Part shown: positions 7,659 through 16,129 of the stretch, in pieces | Layout of the letters: the number at the start of each line of letters is the position of its first letter | How positions within the stretch are numbered: position 1 is the first letter of the stretch | NCBI GenBank assembly: GCA_900543205.1 | Contig: UQQM01000006.1 | Span: 1 to 64,000 of the forward strand | Reading direction: 5' to 3' | DNA length: 64,000 nucleotides | Source of the DNA: an uncultured Bacteroides sp. | Lineage (GTDB): Bacteria > Bacteroidota > Bacteroidia > Bacteroidales > UBA932 | Notes under the pieces: model-generated | Database searches by the model: none | The model's input: the letters and a program-made list of their open reading frames with translations, nothing else | Told to the model about the DNA's origin: nothing | Program-made: the position numbers and the translations under genes

Positions 7659-8521
7659 TATCTGTCCCTCCCTATTTTGCATTCATGCCTCTCCAGCTCT
7701 TCTTTCTCCTCCTTACGGAACTGGCCCTGACGGCGCATGGCCTCGTCGAAGTCCACTTCATAGCCATCGAACTCGGGGCCGTCGACGCAGGCGAAACGCG
7801 TCTTTCCGCCGACCGTGACCCTGCAGGCACCGCACATCCCGGTACCGTCGACCATGAGGGTATTGAGGCTGACAATCACGGGCAACCCCAGCTTGCGGGC
7901 GGCGAGGGTCGTGAACTTCATCATAATCATGGGGCCTATCGCAACGGCGCGTGTATAGCTCCGGCCGTCCTCTACGACCAGCTTCTCCAGCAGAGCGGTG
8001 ACCATGCCGTGGAAACCTTCCGAGCCGTCGTCCGTGCAGATGAAGAGATTGTCACAGACCTCAGCCATCTCCTTCCTGTATATCAGCAGACCGGCAGTCT
8101 TGGCGCCGATAATCACGTCTACCGGCACGCCTCTGGAATGCAGCCATTTCGCCTGGGGGTACACGGGCGCGGCACCCACGCCTCCGGCCACGAAGATATA
8201 CCTCTGCGCCGAAAGCTGTTCCGGACCCATCTCCGTGAAGTCCGAGGGCTTGCCGAGAGGGCCGGTCACGTCGCTGAAACAATCTCCGGCCTCATGGGCG
8301 ACAATTTCTTCAGTGGACACGCCTATCTCCTGGGTGACGATGGTAACGCTGCCTTCCGCAGCATCGTAGTCGCTGATAGTCAGCGGTATCCTCTCGCCGT
8401 GCTCGTCGGCGCGCACCATCAGGAACTGTCCCGGACGCGCTGCGGCGGCAAGAAGCGGAGCCTCGACCTTCATCCTGCAGATGGTGGAGGTCAACATCTC
8501 CCTGGTCAATATTCTGTACAT
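7658..8521 (-). CDS. nfnA: NfnA / ferredoxin-NADP+ reductase subunit alpha
   Basis: 287 residues, cytosolic. The first 100 residues form the FAD-binding barrel (RPGQFLMVRADEHGERIPLT with the flavin-binding R-x-P-(L/F)-(T/S) signature). Next is the NAD(P)-binding half (FVAGGVGAAPVYPQAKWL) and a C-terminal [2Fe-2S] cluster with DGTGMCGACRVTVGG and FACVDGPEFDG. This is the dihydroorotate-dehydrogenase electron-transfer/sulphide-dehydrogenase family. Together with nfnB it should couple NADH and reduced ferredoxin to NADP+ reduction. The Rnf complex encoded about 23 kb away links the same ferredoxin and NADH pools, so the two fit one redox economy. Confidence 0.85.
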   Translation of the reverse strand: MYRILTREMLTSTICRMKVEAPLLAAAARPGQFLMVRADEHGERIPLTISDYDAAEGSVTIVTQEIGVSTEEIVAHEAGDCFSDVTGPLGKPSDFTEMGPEQLSAQRYIFVAGGVGAAPVYPQAKWLHSRGVPVDVIIGAKTAGLLIYRKEMAEVCDNLFICTDDGSEGFHGMVTALLEKLVVEDGRSYTRAVAIGPMIMMKFTTLAARKLGLPVIVSLNTLMVDGTGMCGACRVTVGGKTRFACVDGPEFDGYEVDFDEAMRRQGQFRKEEKEELERHECKIGRDR

Positions 8522-8540
8522 AGAAACAATTTTGAGTCAG

Positions 8541-8590
8541 AGGGCGTACGCCCGCCCTTTGAGCTGATTCCAAATTGCTAATATAGCAAT
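8541..8590. promoter_or_regulatory. Two palindromes in the nfnA-pspC divergent region
   Basis: GGGCGTACGCCC (8542-8553) is a perfect 12-bp palindrome that overlaps a looser AGGGCG...CGCCCT pair (8541-8546 with 8553-8558). ATTGCTA (8574-8580) pairs with TAGCAAT (8584-8590). Both lie in the presumed nfnA leader/promoter and could be operators or short hairpins. The regulator is unknown. Confidence 0.4.
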
Positions 8591-8631
8591 TATTTCCTTC
8601 CCGGCGTATTTGCAGAATTTAGTACCTTGTA

Positions 8632-8663
8632 TTGCATAATACTATGAAAAATTTATATCTTTG
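8632..8663 (+). promoter_or_regulatory. Promoter of the pspC-padR-pspC operon
   Basis: A TTG at 8632-8634 is followed after 21 bp by TATCTTTG (8656-8663), matching the Bacteroidetes -33/-7 pattern. The predicted transcript starts near 8668, some 70 nt before the first PspC start. Confidence 0.6.
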
Positions 8664-8736
8664 CATCGAAAAGTAACTCATGCGCACCGGAGACCCGGCA
8701 ACGGGCCGCCGGACTGCGATGGAAAAAGACAATGGA

Positions 8737-9291
8737 ATGAAACAGATCACCAACGTCGCCATAGGCGGCAGAAACTTCATCATCAGCAACGATGCCTACG
8801 CCATCCTAGATTCCTGGCTCGAGAAATTCAGGGCCCGCGTGGAGCCGGCCTCCCAGGCCGACGACGTGATGGTGGAAATCGAGGAGAGAATAGCCGAACT
8901 CTTCTCCGAAGCGGCCATGGCCCCGAACTACGTGGTGGACGTGGACCTCGTGAAGAAAGTGACCGGCCAGCTCGGCATGCCCGACGGCAGCGACCCCGAC
9001 AACACACGGGCGGAGCAGACACCGGAACGTCCCGTGCACCGCTTCTACCGCGACAGCGATGACAAGAAGCTGGCAGGAGTCTGCAGCGGCATAGCCAAGT
9101 ACTTCAACATAGACGTGCTGCTCGTTCGCGTGATAGCGGTAATCCTTGTGTTCTGCGGCACGAGCGGACTCTGGGCATACATCATCCTGTGGTTCATCTC
9201 GCCGCTCGCCACGACCCCTCTGGAGAAATGCGAGCTTCAGGGACTGGCCCCGACGGCGGAGAATCTGCGGCGGTTCAAGAACTCAAAATAG
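8737..9291 (+). CDS. PspC-domain membrane protein (short form)
   Basis: 184 residues. The N-terminal 90 residues are a soluble helical module (ITNVAIGGRNFIISNDAYAILDSWLEKF, then MVEIEERIAELFSEA). The PspC module follows: RFYRDSDDKKLAGVCSGIAKYFNIDVLLVRVIAVILVF with a second hydrophobic stretch GLWAYIILWFISPL. Two membrane segments are likely. PspC proteins sense envelope stress in other phyla; here the pairing with a PadR repressor recalls the widespread Bacteroidetes/Firmicutes arrangement. The start at 8737 (MKQITNVAIGG) is chosen because the second PspC gene begins with the matching MKPAVRVSIGK; in-frame ATGs at 8680 and 8719 are alternatives. Confidence 0.85.
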   Translation: MKQITNVAIGGRNFIISNDAYAILDSWLEKFRARVEPASQADDVMVEIEERIAELFSEAAMAPNYVVDVDLVKKVTGQLGMPDGSDPDNTRAEQTPERPVHRFYRDSDDKKLAGVCSGIAKYFNIDVLLVRVIAVILVFCGTSGLWAYIILWFISPLATTPLEKCELQGLAPTAENLRRFKNSK

Positions 9292-9298
9292 GGCGCCT

Positions 9299-9640
9299 AT
9301 GGACAGGATTAACGTCGAAAACGTCAGGTCGCAGATGCGCAAGGGGATGCTGGAGTACTGCATTCTCCTGATTCTCAGCAAGAAGGACGAATACCCCTCC
9401 TCCCTCATAGCCGAGCTCAAGAAAGCCGACATGATAGTGGTCGAGGGCACGCTCTACCCGCTACTGATACGCCAGAAGAACCAGGGCCTGCTGACCTACC
9501 GCTGGGAGGAGTCCCCGCAGGGCCCCCCGCGCAAATACTACTCCATCACCGACAAGGGCCGCTCGCAGCTTCAGGAAATGGACACCGCATGGACCGAGCT
9601 GGTCAGCACGATCGAAAAGATAAAGAACGGACAGATATGA
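9299..9640 (+). CDS. PadR-family transcriptional regulator
   Basis: 113 residues, a compact winged-helix protein. The PadR signature is clear: MRKGMLEYCILLILSKKDEYPSSLIAELK, then VEGTLYPLLIRQKNQGLL and PRKYYSITDKGRSQL, with a short dimerisation helix. It lies 7 bp after the first pspC gene and its stop overlaps the next start (ATGA at 9637-9640), so all three genes are one transcript. It probably represses its own operon, as PadR proteins located in such operons usually do; the ligand is unknown. The palindromes at 8541-8590 lie upstream of the promoter and are possible but unproven targets. Confidence 0.9.
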   Translation: MDRINVENVRSQMRKGMLEYCILLILSKKDEYPSSLIAELKKADMIVVEGTLYPLLIRQKNQGLLTYRWEESPQGPPRKYYSITDKGRSQLQEMDTAWTELVSTIEKIKNGQI

Positions 9641-11115
9641 AACCCGCAGTAAGAGTAAGCATAGGGAAGACGGCCTTCACATTGGAACAGGGGGCCTACG
9701 ACATACTCAAGGAATACCTCGACTCGCTGGAGCGGCATTTCGCCGGGAACCCTTCCGGGAAGGAAATCATGGAGGAGATAGAGGTGCGCATGGCGGAACT
9801 GCTGCTCGAGAAATGCGGCAGCGGCGTCGTCAGCGAGAAGATGGTCAGGGAGGCGTGCGGCACGCTGGGTTCGGTCGACGACATCACCTCCGACAAGTCC
9901 GCCGGGCAGGGCGGGGACAAGGCGGAGCCGGCAGGAACGGGGGCCGCTGACGGGAGCGCCGACGGCCGGAAGGTCCGCAAGCTTTACCGTAATCCCGACG
10001 ACAAGGTTCTCGGCGGCGTATGTTCGGGCCTCGCGGCCTATTTCGACAAGGAGCCGATGCTGTTCCGCGTGATTGCTGTCGCGATTTTCCTGTTCTTCAC
10101 CCTGCCCAGCCGGGGCGTGGGCTTCTGGATACCCCTTGCGGCCTACATCGTACTCTGGCTCGTGATTCCGGAGGCCAGAACCGTCGGGCAGCGCTACCAG
10201 ATGCGCGGCGAGAAAAACACCATCGACAGCATCATGGAGAATGTGGAGAAGGGTGCGCAGGAGATGGGAGACGCCGCAAGGAAGTTCAACGACAAGCACC
10301 CGGACCTGCTCCGCGTCGTGATGCGTTCCGTATCCATCGCAGTGGGCTCGGCCTTCATCCTCATAGCGGTTCTGCTGCTCATCGCGCTGGGCCTAGGTCT
10401 GGCAGGAACGGCCTTCGTGCCCGTCGACCTGAAGGCCGTGACGGCATCCCTCCTCGGCCCGGAGAACACGACCCTCTCAATCGCAGCCCTGTGCGCTATC
10501 CTGCTGATTCCGCTCATCTCCCTGCTCTACCTCGGAATACGCATGGCCTTCAACCTCAAGTCGCCCCGGCTGCGCCTCGGCCTTATACTCTTCCTTATAT
10601 GGCTTGCGGGGGTCGGGACTCTCGGCTGGATGGGCACCAAGGCGGCATTCCATTTCGAGAGCGGGGAGCGCCAGTTCGCGGAGACCGCCATACGGAACGC
10701 TGACGGCACGCCGGCGGACGCCCTGGGCATCAACATGGCAGGCTCGGACATGAACTACGACTACATCTGGATTGACGCCGACGAGGATTCCTACGAGCTC
10801 GTGATGATCAGCGACGGCGCCATATACGCCTACCCGGAAATACGGGTGCGCCGTGACGGCTACGCCTCCGGAATCTCCGTACGCTCCTCCGTAATCAATT
10901 TCGAAGAGAAGACGAAGGAGCCGGACTTCTGCTCATACGCCGACGGAACCCTGACTGTCAGGCCAATAGTGATGGACGGAAGCCGGCGGCTCGAAGACGC
11001 GGAAAGGGTGATAACGATAACTATGCCGGAATCTGCGAAGCTCAAGGTAAACTCTCCACGCTACCATGACTTCGAGACCCGGCAACAACACACCAACATC
11101 CCTATGTTGAAATAG
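9637..11115 (+). CDS. PspC-domain membrane protein (long form)
   Basis: 492 residues. The N-terminal module (VRVSIGKTAFTLEQGAYDIL, then MEEIEVRMAELLLEK) is homologous to that of the shorter pspC gene two genes upstream. The PspC domain begins near residue 125 (KLYRNPDDKVLGGVCSGLAAYF) and carries two membrane helices. Two or three more follow near 230-330 (VSIAVGSAFILIAVLLLIAL; LSIAALCAILLIPLISLLYL; LRLGLILFLIWLAGVGTLG). The last 150 residues form a probable extracytoplasmic beta-rich domain. The start is fixed by the ATGA overlap with padR. It ends 2 bp before the convergent fructokinase gene, leaving no room for a terminator. Confidence 0.85.
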   Translation: MKPAVRVSIGKTAFTLEQGAYDILKEYLDSLERHFAGNPSGKEIMEEIEVRMAELLLEKCGSGVVSEKMVREACGTLGSVDDITSDKSAGQGGDKAEPAGTGAADGSADGRKVRKLYRNPDDKVLGGVCSGLAAYFDKEPMLFRVIAVAIFLFFTLPSRGVGFWIPLAAYIVLWLVIPEARTVGQRYQMRGEKNTIDSIMENVEKGAQEMGDAARKFNDKHPDLLRVVMRSVSIAVGSAFILIAVLLLIALGLGLAGTAFVPVDLKAVTASLLGPENTTLSIAALCAILLIPLISLLYLGIRMAFNLKSPRLRLGLILFLIWLAGVGTLGWMGTKAAFHFESGERQFAETAIRNADGTPADALGINMAGSDMNYDYIWIDADEDSYELVMISDGAIYAYPEIRVRRDGYASGISVRSSVINFEEKTKEPDFCSYADGTLTVRPIVMDGSRRLEDAERVITITMPESAKLKVNSPRYHDFETRQQHTNIPMLK

Positions 11116-11117
11116 GG

Positions 11118-11999
11118 CTAAACCAATGCTTTCAGCTCCTCCGGGAGCTCGGGCATCGCCCCGTTCCGCGTACAAACGAACGCGGAGACCCTGACGGCAG
11201 CTTCGTGCGCGGTTTCGAGGTCATGGCCTTTCAGTAGGGCCGCGCAGAAGGCGGCGGTGAAGGAATCGCCGGCGCCCACCGTATCGACCACATCCACGAC
11301 AGGGGTCTTGCGGAAGAGCTCCCGGTCGGAGGTGATCACATAGCTTCCCGCAGTGCCGCAGGTCAGTATCACTATCCTGAGCCCGCCGTCGGCAAGCAGC
11401 CTCCTGCATGCGTCGGCCGGTGAGAGGTCTGCGCAGCCGAACATGGCGGCGACCGTCACGAGCTCGTCGTCGTTGAGCTTCAGGATGTCGGACTTCGCTA
11501 TGGATTCGCGGATCAGGTCCTCCGAATAGTAGTTCTGCCTCAGGTTGATGTCGTAGACCTTGAGCGAATCCTTCGGCATGGCATCGAGGAAAGCCTGTAT
11601 GCACTTCCTTGAGGCCGGGCTGCGCTGGGCGAGAGTCCCGAAGCATACGCAGGAGCTCTCCGAGGCGATACGCGCGAAGTCCGCGTCGAATTCCAGGCCG
11701 TCCCATGCCACGCCCTCCACGATATTGTATTCCGGGATTCCGGCGCCGCTCAGGCTGACCTGCACGGTGCTCGTAGGAAGTCCGCCCAGCTGCAGCGAGC
11801 AGGCGAGCCCGGCGGAAGCCAGGGCCTCCTCTATCTCCCTGCCCAGCGCGTCGCGTCCTATGGCGCTCAGCGCGATTCCGTCAAGGCCGAAGCCCGACGC
11901 GTGGTATGCGAAATTGGCGGGTGCGCCGCCCAGCTTCTTTCCCGACGGCAGCATGTCCCAGAGAATCTCTCCGAGCCCGACGACATAATGTGCTTTCAT
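11118..11999 (-). CDS. scrK: Fructokinase (PfkB/ribokinase family)
   Basis: 293 residues, cytosolic. PfkB signatures are present: VGLGEILWDMLPSGKKLGGA at the N-terminus (substrate-binding GGAPANFAYH), and VDTVGAGDSFTAAF near residue 245 with the catalytic Asp and anion hole. The length matches fructokinases. It phosphorylates fructose with ATP, the last step after the GH32 enzyme releases fructose and the adjacent permease imports it. It lies 4 bp downstream of the permease gene, in the same operon. Fructose as substrate is inferred from the locus; the family also includes ribokinase and 2-keto-3-deoxygluconate kinases. Confidence 0.88.
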   Translation of the reverse strand: MKAHYVVGLGEILWDMLPSGKKLGGAPANFAYHASGFGLDGIALSAIGRDALGREIEEALASAGLACSLQLGGLPTSTVQVSLSGAGIPEYNIVEGVAWDGLEFDADFARIASESSCVCFGTLAQRSPASRKCIQAFLDAMPKDSLKVYDINLRQNYYSEDLIRESIAKSDILKLNDDELVTVAAMFGCADLSPADACRRLLADGGLRIVILTCGTAGSYVITSDRELFRKTPVVDVVDTVGAGDSFTAAFCAALLKGHDLETAHEAAVRVSAFVCTRNGAMPELPEELKALV

Positions 12000-12003
12000 A
12001 TTC

Positions 12004-13158
12004 TCAATTGTATGATTTTCTCAACGCAAGGTACATGCATATCAGGTATATGACCCCGACAGACATTACGGCGACCGCCCCAAGCTGGGAGCCGAGCCCG
12101 TCTGAGAGAAGTCCCATCACCGGAGGGAAAATCGCGCCTCCTATGAGTCCCGCTATCATCAGGCCTGAAACCTCGTTCTGCTTCTCTGGCTTCCTCAGGA
12201 GCGACTTCGAGAAGATAATCGGGAAGATATTGGAGTTTCCGAAGCCTATGAGGGCCACGCATACATAGATAGGAACCATGGCGTCGAAAAGGAAGAGGCC
12301 GACCATGGCCGCAGCCATGCAGAGCACGCTGATCATGAAGAACCTGCCCGCGTTCCAGCGCGCCAGGATGAACGAGCCCGCGAAGCAGCCGGCGGTGCGG
12401 AACAGGAAGTAAATGCTCGTCGCGAAGGCGGCGTCGTTCAGCGACATGCCGACGCTCTCCATCAGCAGCTTGGGCGCGGTCACGTTGGTACCCACGTCTA
12501 TGCCCACATGGCACATGATGCCGAAGAACGACAGAAGTATGAATTTGTCGCCGAGCAGCGAGAAGCTGGCCTTGAAGCTGCCGGCGGCGTTGTATTCTTC
12601 CTCACGGATATTCGTCAGGCCCAGGCTGACCACGGCTATCACGGCCACGGCCATGAATATCGGGAACATCACGCGCCAGTTGTCGAACTGGACGGCGCCC
12701 CAGCTGGCCACCAGCGGAGCTATGAAGGAGCAGATGGCCTTCACGAACTGGCCGAAGGTCATGGTGCTTGCGAGCCTGTCTCCCGAGACTATGTTGGCCA
12801 CCAGCGGGTTGAGCGACACCTGCATGATCGCATTGCCGATTCCGAGCAGGCAGAAGGATATTGTCATTGTGACGGCAGAATAGTTCAGCACAGGCAGGAG
12901 CAGGGCGATGGCGGTGACCACGAGACTCAGCAGCGTGGTCTTCCGGCGGCCTATCCTGTTCATCAGGGCTCCTGTGGGAATCGAGACTATCAGGAACCAG
13001 AAAAACACCATCGTGGTGCACAGATTGGCGAAAGCGTCGGAGAGTCCGAAGTCCGCCTTGATGTAATTGGTCGCAGTCCCGACCATGTCCACGAAGCCCA
13101 TCGCGAAGAAGGAGAGCATCACGGGGACGATTACCGCACTGAATTTCTTGCTGCTCAT
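12004..13158 (-). CDS. MFS sugar permease (FucP/GlcP-like), probable fructose importer
   Basis: 384 residues with about 12 hydrophobic segments and no signal peptide. The MFS motif between helices 2 and 3 reads GALMNRIGRRKTTLLSLV. The first helix (VIVPVMLSFFAMGFVDMVGTATNYI) and FGNSNIFPIIFSKSL resemble the fucose/glucose:H+ symporter branch found in Bacteroidetes. Its operon partner is fructokinase, and the HTCS gene diverges 172 bp away, so cytoplasmic-membrane import of fructose is the natural role. A TATCTTTG -7 box lies at 13191-13184. In Bacteroides the analogous locus also pairs a permease with a fructokinase. Confidence 0.85.
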   Translation of the reverse strand: MSSKKFSAVIVPVMLSFFAMGFVDMVGTATNYIKADFGLSDAFANLCTTMVFFWFLIVSIPTGALMNRIGRRKTTLLSLVVTAIALLLPVLNYSAVTMTISFCLLGIGNAIMQVSLNPLVANIVSGDRLASTMTFGQFVKAICSFIAPLVASWGAVQFDNWRVMFPIFMAVAVIAVVSLGLTNIREEEYNAAGSFKASFSLLGDKFILLSFFGIMCHVGIDVGTNVTAPKLLMESVGMSLNDAAFATSIYFLFRTAGCFAGSFILARWNAGRFFMISVLCMAAAMVGLFLFDAMVPIYVCVALIGFGNSNIFPIIFSKSLLRKPEKQNEVSGLMIAGLIGGAIFPPVMGLLSDGLGSQLGAVAVMSVGVIYLICMYLALRKSYN

Positions 13159-13183
13159 CGGCTATAGTTTTAATGTCTTGATG

Positions 13184-13191
13184 CAAAGATA
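13184..13191 (-). promoter_or_regulatory. Candidate -7 box of the permease-fructokinase operon
   Basis: TATCTTTG on the minus strand (13191 to 13184), about 26 bp from the permease ATG. No clean -33 TTTG at 19-21 bp was found. The divergent 13159-13330 region should also hold the HTCS promoter; GTAACAAATCTTT at about 13236-13248 resembles GTTACAATCTTT at 16181-16192 in front of susC and could be a shared signal. Confidence 0.4.
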
Positions 13192-13330
13192 TTTCCTATG
13201 GCAAATCCGTAGTAGCAGATTCTTTTCAAATATAGTAACAAATCTTTCATGACGCGTGCAGCACCGCTCCGGAGAGTTGACAAAACGGATAATTAATACG
13301 ATTATTGCATAACATTAAACAAAAACGTCC

Positions 13331-14887
13331 ATGAAAATTCTCCGCATACTGGCCCCGGCCGTCCTTTTTTCGCTTGCCGCCTGCCATCAGGAAAAGGAAT
13401 TCACGATAGGGGTGTCGCAGTGCTCCGAAGACCTCTGGCGCGATGAAATCAACAAGGAGCTGCGCATGGAGGCCATGCTGCGGCAGGACATAGACCTGGT
13501 CATCAAGTCGGTGAAGGATGACTCCAGGCAGCAGATAGCCGACATTGAAAGCCTGATAGACGAGGGCGTGGATCTGCTGGTGGTGTCGCCGAACGAGTCC
13601 GAGGCCCTGACCCCGGTGATTTCCGAAGCCTACAGGTCCGGAATCCCCGTGATACTGTTCGACAGGAAGATACAGACCGACGACTACTCGGCCTTCATCG
13701 GGGCCAACAACTACAGGCTCGCATACCAGCTGGGCGTATATCTGGCCGAGCGCCTGAACCATTCGGGCAACGTGGTGATAATAAGAGGTCTGCTCGGCTC
13801 CACCGCAGACACCGAAAGGTACGAGGGCTTCATGGACGGGATCAGCCAGTATCCGGACATAAAGGTGGTGGCGGAAAGGCCGGCGAACTATTTCCGCAAC
13901 CTCGCGAACAGCGAGATGGGCAGGATCATAGACAGCATCGGAATCTCCGGCATCGACGCGGTGTTCGCGATGAACGACCAGATGGCCGCCGGGGCGGATG
14001 ACGCGATAGAGGCCTACAACCCCTCGAAGAAGCCGTTCATCGTCGGAATTGACGGCCTTTCAGTGCCCGGAGGCGGCCTCGACTACATAGGCCAGGGAAA
14101 AATCGACGCAAGCTTCATCTACCCCACCGGAGGGGACAAGATTATGGACGTGGCCTGGCGCATCCTCAACGGCCTTCCCTACGAGAAGGAGAACCAGCTG
14201 AACAGCGGAGTCATAGACAGGTCCAACTACACGACATACAAGCTCCAGTCGGAGCAGATAGCCCAGAGGCAGAGGAGACTCGACCAGATGTCCAACCTGC
14301 TGAACAACAACCTGGCGGCGTTCCACCAGCAGAGGACCATAACCTACGTGCTCGTGCTCTTCGTGATAGTGTTCTTCGTGCTGCTCGCCGCCCTGTGGAA
14401 GGCCAACAAGAGCAAGAACATGATGAACGGCCAGCTACAGGCACAGAACGAGGAGATACAGAACAAGGTGACAATACTCAACCGGCAGAAGGACCAGCTG
14501 AACGAGATGTCGGAGCAACTGCGTCAGGCGACCAACGCCAAGCTGATGTTCTTCACCGACATCTCCCACGAATTCAAGACCCCTCTGACCCTGATCATGG
14601 GCACGGTCTCCGAACTGCTCAAGTCCACCGGGCTTTCGCCCGAGGAAAGGGAGATGCTGGCAATCACCAGACGCAACAGCGCCAAGCTCATGAGCCTGCT
14701 GAACCAGATACTCGAATTCCGCACCTACGAGCACGGGCAGATGACGCTCAAGTGCAGGAAGGACTATCTGGACAAGTTCATCACAAACATCAACCTGCTG
14801 TTCAAGCCTTGGGCGGCCCAAAGGCACATCAGGTTCAGCTTCTCCACGCAATGGGGGGGGGTGAAACCGACAATGACTATCTTCTGA
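13331..14887 (+). CDS. Hybrid two-component sensor of the fructan locus, N-terminal part (frameshifted)
   Basis: 518 residues before a premature TGA. Residues 1-18 form a signal or anchor (VLFSLAAC, lipobox-like). Residues 25-295 are a periplasmic sugar-binding domain of the LacI/Peripla_BP_4 type (FTIGVSQCSEDLWRDEINKE; DSIGISGIDAVFAMNDQMAA). A membrane helix spans 338-356, then a coiled coil and the HisKA dimerisation helix with phospho-acceptor His413 in FTDISHEFKTPLTL. From the run of nine G at 14853 the reading moves to a false frame (VKPTMTIF and stop), losing the ATPase, receiver and AraC domains. The architecture is that of BT1754-type fructose sensors, in which the periplasmic domain binds free fructose. 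See the downstream half at 14863. Confidence 0.85.
   Translation: MKILRILAPAVLFSLAACHQEKEFTIGVSQCSEDLWRDEINKELRMEAMLRQDIDLVIKSVKDDSRQQIADIESLIDEGVDLLVVSPNESEALTPVISEAYRSGIPVILFDRKIQTDDYSAFIGANNYRLAYQLGVYLAERLNHSGNVVIIRGLLGSTADTERYEGFMDGISQYPDIKVVAERPANYFRNLANSEMGRIIDSIGISGIDAVFAMNDQMAAGADDAIEAYNPSKKPFIVGIDGLSVPGGGLDYIGQGKIDASFIYPTGGDKIMDVAWRILNGLPYEKENQLNSGVIDRSNYTTYKLQSEQIAQRQRRLDQMSNLLNNNLAAFHQQRTITYVLVLFVIVFFVLLAALWKANKSKNMMNGQLQAQNEEIQNKVTILNRQKDQLNEMSEQLRQATNAKLMFFTDISHEFKTPLTLIMGTVSELLKSTGLSPEEREMLAITRRNSAKLMSLLNQILEFRTYEHGQMTLKCRKDYLDKFITNINLLFKPWAAQRHIRFSFSTQWGGVKPTMTIF
14853..14861 (+). repeat. Run of nine G inside the HTCS gene
   Basis: The tract reads CAAT, nine G, TGAAACC. Ten G (or seven) would restore one open frame across the junction, reading QWGG(G)ETDNDYLLSFDPEKV. 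Homopolymers of this length are classic sites of slipped-strand mispairing and equally classic sites of sequencing error. Confidence 0.9.
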
Positions 14888-16104
14888 GCTTCGACCCCGA
14901 AAAAGTAGAGAAAATCTACTTCAACATACTGTCCAACGCATTCAAGTTCGCCAACGACGGTGGAGTTGTGCGCACCGACCTGCGCTATGCCGACGAGGAA
15001 GGCAGGAAAGTCGTCAGGCTGTCGGTATTCAACAGCGGCTCCTACATCCCGGAGGAGAAGCGCAACGACATATTCAGACGCTTCTACCACATAGACGGCA
15101 ACACGAACAACTCCGGCATAGGACTCGCGCTCGCCAAGGCGCTCACCGTCACCCACAAGGGGCACATCGAGGTGGAGAGCGAAAAGCTTGTCGGAACGAC
15201 CTTCACCATAGTCCTGCCGACCGACCTTGAGGTCAGCAAATCGGCAATCGACCCCGCCGAGGGCGGCAACTTCAACTTCACTTCGACCGAAATCGCGCTC
15301 CTGCTGCCGCAGAACAATTCCGACATGCAGATTCTGGAGAACGGGGACAGCGGGAAGCCCAAGGTCCTCGTCATCGAGGACAACGAGGACATGCGCAGGT
15401 ATCTCCACGGCATCCTGGGCCAGGACTACAACGTGCTGCTCGCGGCCGACGGCCAGGAAGGCCTGGACAAGGCGATAAAGAACGTCCCGGCAATCGTGAT
15501 CTCCGACGTGATGATGCCGGGGCTCGACGGCTACGAGGTGGCGTCCAAGCTGAAGAACAACATAATCACCCAGGACGTGCCGGTCATACTGCTGACCGCC
15601 TACGACAGCGACGAGCAGAGAGTCACCGGCTACAGGTCCGGGGCCGACTCCTATATGGTCAAGCCCTTCAACGCCGACACCCTCAAGGCCAGGATACACA
15701 ACCTCATCGAGAAGCACGACAAGTCGGTCGAGCAGCAGAAAGACCCGTTGTTCAGCCCCGACAGGACCTACGGCGAGCAGCAGATCAAATTCATGTCCAG
15801 GATACGTCAGTTCTTCGAGGACAACATGCAGGAGCCGGTGACCATCGACGACCTGTGCAGCCACCTCGGCGTGTCCAAGCCGAAGCTCTACAGGCAGCTG
15901 AAGGAAATCACCGACTACTCGCCCATCGACATCATGAACCTCATCAAGCTGCGCAAGGCCGTCTCGCTGATGCTGAACGAGCGAAAGACCATCTCGGAGG
16001 CGGCCTACGAAACCGGCTTCAACTCCCCTTCCTATTTCACCAAGCTCTTCGTCAGGTACTACGGCGAAAAACCGAGCGAATACGTGAAGCATTTCACAAA
16101 GTGA
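14863..16104 (+). CDS. Hybrid two-component sensor, C-terminal part (kinase ATPase, receiver, AraC domains)
   Basis: This is the continuation of the 13331 gene in the other frame, about 413 residues to TGA 16102-16104. HATPase_c: KVEKIYFNILSNAFKF (N box) and NNSGIGLALAKAL (G box). Receiver domain: VLVIEDNEDMRRYL, phospho-acceptor Asp in VISDVMMPGLDG, conserved Lys in SYMVKPFNAD. C-terminal AraC-type HTH: TIDDLCSHLGVSKPKLYRQLKEI and SEAAYETGFNSPSYFTKLF. The start given is the first codon after the G run, not an initiation site; open reading in this frame extends upstream only as a shadow. If the frame is restored, the full protein would have about 923 residues, normal for this HTCS class, and would activate the susC gene 187 bp downstream. 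Confidence 0.85.
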   Translation, partial: ETDNDYLLSFDPEKVEKIYFNILSNAFKFANDGGVVRTDLRYADEEGRKVVRLSVFNSGSYIPEEKRNDIFRRFYHIDGNTNNSGIGLALAKALTVTHKGHIEVESEKLVGTTFTIVLPTDLEVSKSAIDPAEGGNFNFTSTEIALLLPQNNSDMQILENGDSGKPKVLVIEDNEDMRRYLHGILGQDYNVLLAADGQEGLDKAIKNVPAIVISDVMMPGLDGYEVASKLKNNIITQDVPVILLTAYDSDEQRVTGYRSGADSYMVKPFNADTLKARIHNLIEKHDKSVEQQKDPLFSPDRTYGEQQIKFMSRIRQFFEDNMQEPVTIDDLCSHLGVSKPKLYRQLKEITDYSPIDIMNLIKLRKAVSLMLNERKTISEAAYETGFNSPSYFTKLFVRYYGEKPSEYVKHFTK

Positions 16105-16129
16105 CAGCGAGATATTCGCTGGAACATTT

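Noticed and set aside
14395..14862. Plus-frame stretch upstream of the G run in the frame of the HTCS C-terminal half
   Set aside because: It reads as low-complexity Gln/Arg/His residues, while the other frame has the HisKA motif; it is a shadow and not a second start for the C-terminal protein.
14764..16092. Minus-strand open frame opposite the HTCS C-terminal half
   Set aside because: Antisense shadow; the plus strand encodes clear HATPase, receiver and AraC motifs.
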